Program-made: the position numbers and the translations under genes
Shown: positions 1-8,687 of the stretch, piece after piece
Layout of the letters: every line of letters starts with the position of its first letter
How positions within the stretch are numbered: position 1 is the first letter of the stretch
Source: Zygnema circumcarinatum
Taxonomy: Eukaryota > Streptophyta > Zygnematophyceae > Zygnematales > Zygnemataceae
DNA: 64,000 bases
Direction of reading: 5' to 3'
Assembly: GCA_037447605.1 (NCBI GenBank)
Contig: CM074816.1
Coordinates: 1,078,095-1,142,094 of the forward strand
The notes under the pieces: model-generated
The model's database searches: none
What the model saw: only the letters and a program-made list of their open reading frames with translations
What the model was told of the DNA's origin: nothing

Positions 1-161
1 CAAATCGTACCACTGATTGGCCGCACCGACATTCTGATGCCTTGCCTTGCCAAATCAGACTCGCGCGCTATACGCACACCCCTTAAAGACTTGTACGGTC
101 GCCTAGACGCCCCTCCGTACAATGTGGACACTTTTGAGCACACCCCTCCTTAGAACTTAGT

Positions 162-215
162 ACCAACAACTTAGTGTACAACAAGTCCTTAACTACTTTA
201 CACTAACATTAAGGT
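162..215. repeat. Short hairpin repeat, copy 1
   Basis: TTAGTGTA and TACACTAA form an 8-bp inverted stem around a loop of about 20 nt. The block is similar to 1418-1475 and 3540-3590. The preceding 40 bp (137-176) recur at 2539-2578. It is probably a small dispersed element or a fragment of one. Confidence 0.5.
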
Positions 216-606
216 CATACAGCATGGAAGAGGGACTTCCCCTCACGCTCATGACGATCTGGGTGAGGGCCTTGTTGTCCTTGGTCCTCCATCTGGCGAG
301 CGCTGTGTCGAACTCCGACTGCTGCTCCGCCGTGGCTCCCTCCGGCTGCACCGGTGCCTTGATGGTGCCGTCAACGTACCCCAACAGCCCCTTGCCCACA
401 AGCAAAGGAACCAGCCGCCATCTCCACCCCTTGTAGTCCGAACCATCGAACGCTGGGATGCTGAACTTCACGTGGTCCTCCTCGCCACCTTGGCTCTGAT
501 ACCACTTGTTGAAGCGGGGGTCTGCTCCCCACTTCCGGCGCCACCTCGGGTGTCGCCCTCCATTGGAACTTGAGTTCCCACGGATGAAGACATTCAAAAC
601 ACTCAA
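193..606 (-). mobile_element. Ty1/copia retrotransposon gag relic with primer-binding site
   Basis: The minus-strand frame carries a copia-type gag N-terminus (UBN2-like): the FDGSDYKGW motif, then LLVGKGLLGYVDGTI, as in plant copia polyproteins. Just upstream in sense, at 504-492, is TGGTATCAGAGCC, the initiator-Met-tRNA primer-binding site of copia elements. The frame stops at 193 and no protease, integrase or reverse transcriptase follows, so only a stump of the element remains. A flanking LTR could not be delimited; sequence right of about 505 should contain its end. A second copy of the same arrangement lies near 55.85 kb and shares the stretch TTCAACAAG before the primer site. Confidence 0.7.
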
Positions 607-2584
607 AGCTCTATCTTACTTCACTCATCGCCCATAACAACAGAATGAAGCTACAAGACAAGCACAGCGGAAATCACAATGAGAGAGTGTTAGGAGAAAG
701 CTCACGGCTCTAAAACTCCTTATAATAAAACTGTCTTCCCACAATGAAGTTCTCCCACCACTTCAAGGTCCCTCTTACTCACTACCTCACGACACAAGTG
801 TAGGCACCCTAGCAGCACGAGCAGGCTCTGAATAAGACCCGAGACTATGACAGACTAGTGTGGGTGGGTTACTTCCCATAGTAAAACTACACACTATATA
901 ATATGGCGTCCGTGACGTGACACACATGTCACGTCGCGTCCGCCATTGCAAACCCATGCACTGAGTCTGAGTGGGCGCACTCAGGAATAGCGACTAGCTA
1001 GCTGCCTCGTAAACCTACGGCGGCGCCGACCTAGTTCTTGTCGGATCGTACATCCGTCCGTACTGTTTCGCCGTTTCGCCAGCGCTCCTTCGCAGTCTTC
1101 GCCCGCCGACATCTCGGCCGTACACTCGAACTCGCGGACCCACATCGCGAGTGGTCCTCGTGGCGCATTCCGGTTCGCCGCCAAATATCTTCCATGTCGT
1201 TTCCGCGCCGCAACTTTGCGCTCCGCGTTTCGCGCCCGCGCCGCGACCAATCAGAGTCGCGCGTGTCCGTACTTTGCGAATCTGCGGCCGCGCCTCGACC
1301 AATCAGCGCCATCCGTTCGTACTCCGCGCACTCGCGACGCACTCACCAAAGTCAGAGCACCGACATTACTAAATCTAAGAGCACTACGCCTAGCAGATCT
1401 CATGTTCTACAAACTGAGTACCACAACAAGTTAGTGTGTGCCATACAATGTCTAACTATCATACACTAACACTAACACAGCCATTCGCCTCCGTACAAAG
1501 AGAAACAGTACGGCCACAGGCCGGACTCTAACATAATACCGCCCGCCGATTGTTCACACGGACTTCCTTACATTTTCAAATTCCAAGATTTTCGTTTTCG
1601 ATTTTCAATATTTGCTGAAACCATGTTGAAAATAGGGTAGTGTTATTTCCACCCCTTTTTTGGATCAAAAGATTCAAAACATCCCTTCCCGGCCGGGCAG
1701 AATTCAAAAAGGATGAAAAACGGAAAATGCTTTTTTCACACCTTTTTGGAATCGATACCACACCTTCTTCTTCCGGCGGGAATTATACTGACAGAAAACG
1801 ATAGGGCACATACCGTAGCGTGTTTCAGGAAAAATCTGTTAGTTTTAATTCCCGCCATTTCCGACTGCCGTCCGCGGACTCCACTTTTTTCGCGTTTCGT
1901 TTCGTCACGTCACGGTCCCAAACATACTTGTCACGTCATATGTTGCCGCGACCAATCATGTCGCTCCACGTGTTGCGCCCTTTTACCTTGTAGACGCGCG
2001 CGCTTCGTACATTTCAAATCACCATCCGTACATCCGACAATGAAAGGTCTGTATCTATTCTGAAAAGTATGAAACAGCATTTTTCGCCAAAAAAATCCTT
2101 TTTTTTGCTGCCCGGCGAAAACGTACACTACATTCAGAAAAAGGACACTGTAAATTGTCGCCCCCAGAAAATATTACGGGGGGATACTGTACTGTACAAT
2201 TTGCCAACCGTCCGTACACGTCCTTCAAGCCCTGACGCGGTTGACCCTATTGATATCGTCCTAGCCGCCGACCCAATGAGGGTCCACGTGGCGCCTTTTT
2301 ACTCGTTGTTGACTTTCCAATTCGTGTGCGTCGACATCGAACTTCGTTTGCTCTGCCACGTGTCGCACACACCGCGCTCCACGCTAACGCCGCGACCAAT
2401 CAGCACGCGCCTCGACTACTACGCTGTACTATACGTACAGTCATGCGCTGCGGCCGTACAGTACCTCGCGCCATTCCGTACAGTACCCCCATCGACCAGC
2501 GCGGTCTCTAATATACTCTCATACGTTGGGACTACTATGAGCACCCCTCCTTAGAACTTGGTACCATCAACTAGTGGAGGAAGT
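607..2584. other. Gene-free region with CCAAT and GTAC motifs
   Basis: No coding region could be supported. The stretch is G/C-rich in part and contains several CCAATCA motifs (about 1247, 1309, 1952, 2395), repeated CCGTAC or GTACGG strings, two CACGTGGC/CACGTGTC sites (about 2286 and 2356), and the second hairpin repeat. The open frames here overlap on both strands and show no conserved motif. It is most likely intergenic DNA with degraded repeats. Confidence 0.5.
1418..1475. repeat. Short hairpin repeat, copy 2
   Basis: GTTAGTGTGTG and CATACACTAAC are near-perfect inverted arms (10 of 11 pairs) around a loop resembling copy 1 at 162-215. Confidence 0.5.
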
Positions 2585-2720
2585 GGCATTGATCTCGCGA
2601 TGGCGAGGCCATCAAATGTCCATGGACAAAAGCAGCATGGGGAACCACGAGGGACTGGTCACAATGGTCCTAAGCACAAACGAAAAAGCTAGGAGCGGAA
2701 AACTACGCCTAAGCGCACCA
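2585..2720 (+). repeat. Left inverted repeat of the 1.5-kb element
   Basis: This is one of at least seven copies of the repeat family in the window (others at 3908-4075, 7115, 7442, 7554, 13934 and 56217). It contains the palindrome GATGGC-GAG-GCCATC. Confidence 0.65.
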
Positions 2721-3069
2721 ACGCAGCTCTCCCTAGACGCAGCCGCGGAGGTCACCGATGTGCGGCACATCCCGCGGAGGGAGAGGCGGAAGGCCACCGA
2801 CACGCACGGTCGCCAACAACCGCAGCTTCACGCCGAAGGAGCGGAGAAGCGAGGCGGCGCTGAATGGCGACAGAAATGCGCTGACGATAAAAAGGAGCCA
2901 GGATCGATCGCCGGAGGAGGGCTTCCTTCCTTCCTTTCGGGGCTGTGCGTGCATCTCGAGGAAGCGATAGGCGCACGCACGCACGCACGCACGCACTGGC
3001 GAAAGAAGGAAGGACGGCGTCCAAGCGGGCGTCGAGTCAACCAAAAATCTCAACCGCCATAGGAACAAA

Positions 3070-3482
3070 CTATAGCTCCGTATGTATCAAACGTGTGTAT
3101 TAATACACTGTATAATACATGCGTATTATACAACATTTAAAAATACAGTGTATTTTTAATGTATTTAACGTATTTTTTTTATTTTCGTGCTTAGTTGAAC
3201 AAAGATTGATTATAATATTGAAATTCCAGCACTTGCCAAGTCACGTCACTTGCCAAACATTCAACAGGTGTGACTTGGTCCGTACATGTTGGTACACCTC
3301 TTCCGTACATAATTTCCGTATGGATATATGTTCCGATTGTACGGCTGTTAACAGTTGCGTTAAGGTATTATACAGTGTATAATACAGTATTAATACCGTA
3401 TTATACATTGTATCGATCCTAAAAGAGGAAGTGATGATATATTGAACCTGATATCCTAAAAGTGTATAATACGGAGCTATAG
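3070..3482. mobile_element. Nested MITE, about 410 bp, AT-rich
   Basis: The ends CTATAGCTCCGTAT and ATACGGAGCTATAG are perfect 14-bp inverted repeats. Both are flanked by AACAAA(C), a likely 6-7 bp target duplication. Inside, TATAATAC/GTATTATAC motifs recur near both ends in inverted orientation (ACACTGTATAATAC near 3102, GTATTATACAGTGT near 3366). There is no coding capacity. The insertion splits the interior of the surrounding inverted-repeat element, so it is the younger of the two. Confidence 0.7.
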
Positions 3483-3539
3483 AACAAACTTGTCGGCCGC
3501 GTCACGTCACGATGGGCATATGCCGGCCCGCATCATGAG

Positions 3540-3590
3540 CAGCAACTTAGTGCATTGCAAGTTCCTAGCTGCTATACATTAACAATCCCC
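3540..3590. repeat. Short hairpin repeat, copy 3 (degenerate)
   Basis: It resembles copies at 162-215 and 1418-1475 (CAACTTAGTG, then CTA.CTATACATTAAC), but its stem has several mismatches. Confidence 0.35.
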
Positions 3591-3907
3591 CGATTCGTAC
3601 TTGGTTTCCTCTGGGCCCTCGTCCCATGAGACACTACTCTGGAAAGTAGCCAGGAAATGTGAGAAATGCCACGTCAGATAACGGGACGGAAATGCGGCAT
3701 GGTAAGTACATGCGCTGAAAACCCTCTAAACGTGACGTGACACGACGGGATATTTCTCAGTTCGACGGTCCGTTGAATCCTTGGACGGTTTGCACAACTG
3801 AGAGTCGAACTTGTTGCACGGAATGGTAGGGCCACGTGGCAAGCGATGCGCCGAATCGGGAGCTGCCACTTGACACAAACTTCAAAGAACGAGACTCGAT
3901 TGTTTTT

Positions 3908-4075
3908 AGGATTATGGGAGCACTCATTTGCGTAGTTTTCCGCTCCTACCTTTTTATTTGTTTTTGCTTTACTTTATTTTATCGACGTAGGTCCTTTGCA
4001 ACCAGTTTCTTGTGGTTCTCGATGCTGCTTTTGTTCATGTATATTTGATGGCCTCGCCATCGTGAGATCAATGCC
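3908..4075 (-). repeat. Right inverted repeat of the 1.5-kb element
   Basis: This is the reverse complement of the family consensus, retaining the GATGGC-GAG-GCCATC palindrome. It is longer than the left copy because of an A-rich insertion of about 35 bp before GGAGCGGAAAACTACGC. Confidence 0.65.
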
Positions 4076-4877
4076 ATTTTCCCTCTTTCGTTTGCATCAG
4101 TGGCGGATGGCAATGTCGCCAGAGCCCTCGGTTTGGTAAAAGATCGATGTGTAGAGCTGGCATGTCTCGTTACATGGTACAGAGTTGTAATTAAAAAAGA
4201 AAAGGGGAGGAAGCCGTTGGTGTCCTCTGTTCGTATACATGTTTCCTTCATTTTGTTCATATTCCTTGACCTTTTCGTTCTCTTCTTTCTCTCGTTTTGT
4301 CCATTATTTGACTCCCAGTCTCACCTTGTTCTTTTCGTTGCTCCTTTTTTCGTTTTACGCACAGCCCACACTCTTTCTTTCCACTTGCTTCATTTTGACT
4401 TGGAAGTGAAACAGACGATATGGAAGGTGATTCACCACTAAGGACTCCTGCCAAAGAGAATCGCAAAAAAATACCTTCACGGCTGCAAAAACACATATCT
4501 AAGTTGAAGAGTAACAGTACAATAAATGAATAAATCAGGAAAAGGGGGGAAAAAAGGCAAAGCTCGGTCATTAGATGGAAAGAGCAACCGATTGTGCCAC
4601 CAATAGGAAAGTCTCGACCTCTCCAATATTAAAAGAAACCTTTTCAAATGACAATCTGGATATACATTCTGCGGGCCCTGCTTTACATGCTCCTCCTGTG
4701 GCGATGTTCATCGAACGGAACACAAACTGTGATATTCACGTGGAACGTCGCCAGCTCGACACAGTCAGTCAGTCCGGCTGCCTGCAAAGACACTCTAAAC
4801 CTTTGCCTCTCCTGTCCTACCCCTTTGAGATAAAGTCACGCGTCACGCTTTTTGCAGGCTGACCTACAGCTTTGATT
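4076..4877. other. Intergenic region downstream of RPS13
   Basis: It lies between the repeat element and the RPS13 stop codon and should contain the RPS13 3' UTR (minus strand). No conserved coding signal was seen. Confidence 0.5.
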
Positions 4878-6662
4878 CTACTTCTTCTTTCCAGCCACTG
4901 TGACCTTCTTTCCGCGCCGCGTCCTGGCATTGCACTTTGTGTGCTGCCCTCGGCATGGGAGGCTGGCAATGTGCCGCTTTCCGCGATAGCATTGGATGTC
5001 CTTCAACCGCTTGATGTTCATGATTGTAAATCGCTTCTGCACATTTAAACAAGGAGCAGAAGCAGAGTTCAGCGAATTGCCTAGGTCACCAGTTCAGAAA
5101 AGCTTCAGAATTTGTGAAGCTGCAGCAATTCAGCGGCTTTCAACATGGGGTGTTTGAAATACCTGAACTCTAAAAACTCGAGACTTTCGGTGTTATAGTT
5201 GCATTTGAGATAAGGAAGGACATGCGGAGAGTTTAATCATAGCGTCGTTTATTCTAAGTATGCAGCCAGATAGAGTACGCAGAATCCGAAAATAGGCAGT
5301 GAAACAGAGGAGAATGTGAGAGTAAAGAGGGAGTGAAGTACGCAGTATCAGGGGGGAGCATAGATGAGCAGATGCAGGAGAAGTGAGTATACCGTGGAAG
5401 AAGAGGAGAGGGAGTCCAAAACAGAGGGGGAGGGAGAGAAAGCGAGAGGTGCCCATACCAAGTCTCCCTCCGTCATGTACTTGCTGACCTCCTCACGAAT
5501 GGCTGTGAGCTCCTCCTCGCTGAGCTCCTTCGTGAGCTTATTTTCCATGCTGAGGTCCAGCAGCACCTGGCGGGCCGTCGTCACTCCCACGCCGTGGATG
5601 TATGTGAGGGAGGTCTCAATGCGCTTGCTGTTGGGGATCTCTATTCCCGCAACACGAGCACATCGAATATTGAGACCGCGGTATGCGGGAGTCACCTGAA
5701 CCATAGTCATCACAAACACCAGCTTTAGTTTCAGTGAGTTTCAGTTTCAGTACAGCTCAGTAAGGGATTCGACTTCATTCGAATATGGAGGCTAAGGCTT
5801 CGCTGCTAACGTTCAGGCACAGTCATAAGTGAACAGAAAGTACAGCCATTCCTGTTAAATTCTTGAAAAAATTATGCGCATTCAGTAGGGAATATTGCGG
5901 AATTGGATCGCGAGAAATAACATGGAGCACGAGCACAATTTTCTTCACTGCGTCGTTCATTTCTTTTACTTTCGCTTTTCTGTAGCTTGAAGCGTGAAAC
6001 TTTCCAGCCTGCATGTAGAAATGGGCTCCTAAAAATTGCCTGAAAACAACGCCGAGCACTGTCCAATAATCGCCCCTCCTAACCCTAGATGCTTTACATG
6101 GTAACCCCAACAGTAACTCAGCCCAAGAGCGCGAAATCTCAATGCCACTGAATAGTGTGACCCATGCATGTGCGATGTCTGACTCATTCAAGGAGACTAG
6201 GCACTGCGCTTGCACGTCCTAAGCCATGTCCTGCATTCTGCAATGCGACATCATCTGATACCCCTACATCATCATGTCCAGCGGCGAACCATGCATCATG
6301 CGTTATAGCACATTGCGTCCTCAATCGTTTCCCGCGACACCGATGAAATCTTTACACAATGTTCCATCACATCGTCGAGAATCCTACACTGAAATGCTCT
6401 GTACACTGCTCAATCAGAGGCACCTCAAGCGTCGCTTCAAGCTGAATTCCAAACCGACGGTCACTTTCCGACTACAAATTAGCCCATTTTATAACATGGA
6501 CCGCAATAGTGTGAGCGCTTCCACGAAGAGCCATCCAAAACTCACCCTCGAGACACTGGCAGTCGCAGGAGCAGACGCATCCGACTGCCTCCTCAGCCCT
6601 GCGTGCGCGCTGGCCTGCATGAGCGACAGGCTGCCAAGACGAGAGGCGAGGGCCGCCGCCAT
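4878..6662 (-). CDS. RPS13: Plastid 30S ribosomal protein S13
   Basis: Bacterial-type S13 of the plastid small subunit, which binds the 16S rRNA 3' domain at the subunit head near the P site. Three exons join in phase: 6662-6546, 5695-5459 and 5036-4878, giving 170 residues, close to land-plant plastid S13. Exon 1 (39 residues, [10 protein letters not shown]...) is an Ala/Ser-rich transit peptide ending at AGG|GTGAGT. Exon 2 carries the conserved [17 protein letters not shown] and [14 protein letters not shown] (helix-two-turn-helix region). Exon 3 carries [16 protein letters not shown], the [16 protein letters not shown] rRNA-binding tail and a C-terminal VAGKKK. The first intron is about 850 bp. 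The family assignment is secure, and plastid targeting follows from the transit peptide and the plastid-specific tail. Confidence 0.95.
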
Positions 6663-6687
6663 GGCTGCCAAGCTCTCCGCCCGCTGC

Positions 6688-6754
6688 AAACCCTAATTTT
6701 TGCCACTCCCCCTCAAATGAGCACGCGACCGGCTGCCCTTCTCCGAAACCCTAA
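6688..6754 (-). promoter_or_regulatory. Two telo-box elements upstream of RPS13
   Basis: AAACCCTAA occurs at 6688-6696 and 6746-6754, within 100 bp upstream of the RPS13 ATG. Telo-boxes are known proximal elements of plant ribosomal-protein gene promoters. Their role here is inferred from position. Confidence 0.5.
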
Positions 6755-7114
6755 TTCCCTGTCCCACCCCAACGAATACCTCGGAAAAAGGTTTAAGGGT
6801 TTCACGGTGAAGCGACAGCCGTCGATTTCGTTGAATCAACGGTTCTGGAGTCGCGATGGGACTGGATAAGGACATACAGTGAACCGCCGGCTGCCACGTC
6901 CCCGCTCATGTGCCGAACTCGAGGGCCTTTTCTCCCTTTGTGGACTATTCAGTACAGCAACGTCCACTCAGACCTCGCCACGTGCTCAATTGTACCACGT
7001 GGCAAAATTCCATTGGATGGTGGCCGACTAGAAAAACGGCCCTGAGTCACGCAACTCGTTCCCTGGGCCATTCCGGTTTGGAAAAGTGCCACAAATGTAT
7101 GGATGGAATGGATT

Positions 7115-7442
7115 GGCATTGAACTCGCCATGGCGTGGCCATCACATGAACAACAACAAAGGAAAGCAAGATAGACTAGCTACATAGCCTACATTATAGG
7201 GCAGCCTAGGATTGAGGTTTAATTGCCTTACGACCTAGGGCCTAGGGCCTAGGCGTTGTGCATTGATACCTACACACTTTCATGATGCTTTCAAGAGTTT
7301 TGGTGCGCTATTTTGGCTTTGTTAGTTTTTCTTTGGAAGTAGATTTCCGTTTCGAGGCTTTCGTCCTTTGTGACCGCTTCATCTAGTTCCCTATGTTGAT
7401 TTTATCCATGTACCTTGATGGCTTGCCATCGTGAGTTCAACT
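7115..7442. mobile_element. Short inverted-repeat (MITE-like) element, about 330 bp
   Basis: The left end GGCATTGAACTCGCCATGG and the reverse complement of the right end (GTTGAACTCACGATGGC) are the same family as the 1.5-kb element at 2585-4075. The right arm also keeps the TGGATAAAATCAACATAGGG and GTCACAAAGGAC segments. The interior is short and non-coding, so this is probably a deletion derivative. Confidence 0.5.
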
Positions 7443-7553
7443 AAATGAATGTCCCTCTTTGGGGTGACATTACAAGGGGACGGGATCCATAGGGGGTACA
7501 GTACATTCAACTGCATGGGCCAATCCTGAGTTGACACGTAAGGGAAGAGATGT

Positions 7554-7692
7554 GACATTGATCTCACTACAGCGATACGGAACCATCAAAAGTACACGGA
7601 CAGAATCATCATGGAAAACCACGAGAACTGGTCACAAAGGACCTAGGGACAAAAGAAAAAAGCTATGGGCGAAAAGCTACGTCTAGCCACAT
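7554..7692 (+). repeat. Solo copy of the inverted-repeat family
   Basis: It begins GACATTGATCTCACTAC and continues with GTACACGGACAGAATCATC, ACTGGTCACAAAGGACCTA and a degraded AAAAGCTACG end. The central palindrome is eroded. No inverted partner was found nearby. Confidence 0.5.
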
Positions 7693-8687
7693 AGGCATTG
7701 TGTCGGATGTGGAGAGCTGCAATTGATTCATGCGTCACAGGGTACCCTCAATCTATTTCCGCCAAGTTTTGCAGCCCATTAGTTGTTACACTTGTTCGTA
7801 GCACGATGCCACAAGTCACCCTACATACAAACCCTCCGGGTACCTGAAAGCTTCTGGTGGGTGCGGAAAGCAGCGGCAAGCAGAAGTCAGCGTGCTAAAG
7901 GGCCTGCAGACTATCTGGAATGACAGATCAGTGGAAGACTTAAAGGCTGGGTGGGAAGGGGTGGGGGAGGGGCCAGGAAAGGGGGAAAGATGGGGATGAG
8001 GGAAGGTGCAGGTCGGAGGAAGAGGGAGGAGAATGTGTTGGTAGAGGGAAGGGCGGGACAGAGGAGACCAGAACGGCCGAGTAGTGGAGGCAGGAGAGGG
8101 AAGGGGCAGCAAGGCGGGGGGCATGGGCTGAACGCTTAACCCGTAAACGTCAGGAGATTGATGTAAATGTTTTAACCCAACTAACACTTGGAATCATGGT
8201 GACAGCATGAGCATGTTGTAGGTCAGAGCTCACACATTAAAACCCTGAAAAACGTGCCGACCTGCTCTCGACACGAACACTACATTGGAGGATGAAGCGA
8301 TGATGGCACGGCTGGTGGGTATGTGCACTCCGTCATGCCTGAAGGGCTGTGCCACGCGTACAGCACAGTTCAGTTGGAGCACCATGCATTGGTCCCATAC
8401 ACATCTAATGACGCAACGCCAGCATATATTTCAACTGTGGCTGGCCTCGTTCTCTCCTCTCGCCCCCGTACAAATCCTTCGTAATTTCCGGCATTGCTAA
8501 AAATCCCGCGAACCCTCACTTTGAACGTCGGGGCAGTTCCCCCTTCATAATGCCATCCAGTAGAAGCTGCCTATAGTAAGTGCTATTGTGCCCAGTGAGG
8601 GGAGAGAAACCTGCTACTACTGGAGGACACGGTTCAGCTCCTTTGCCAACAGAACCAGGTGCCCAGTTGCTACTAGGCTTTCCTCTT
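7693..8687. other. Gene-free stretch 3' of the DDT gene
   Basis: It includes a purine-rich tract (7945-8115) and no conserved frame. It is presumably downstream or 3' UTR sequence of the minus-strand DDT gene. A minus-strand open frame at 8516-8956 overlaps the gene's final exons but is in a different frame from the preferred model. Confidence 0.4.

Larger units (their letters stand above)
2585..4075. mobile_element. Terminal-inverted-repeat element, about 1.5 kb, with nested MITE
   Basis: The left end (2585-2720) and the reverse complement of the right end (4075-3908) are clearly homologous. Both begin GGCATTGATCTC, continue with GATGGCGAGGCCATC and AACAAAAGCAGCAT or a close variant, and end in GGAGCGGAAAACTACGC. 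This makes a terminal inverted repeat of roughly 130-165 bp. No transposase frame is present, so this looks non-autonomous. A separate inverted-repeat element (3070-3482) sits inside it. A clear target-site duplication was not identified. Confidence 0.6.

Noticed and set aside
1038-1469. 143-residue plus-strand frame and overlapping minus-strand frames
   Set aside because: Arg/Ser-rich in all frames of a G/C-rich region, no conserved motif, and overlaps hairpin repeat copy 2.
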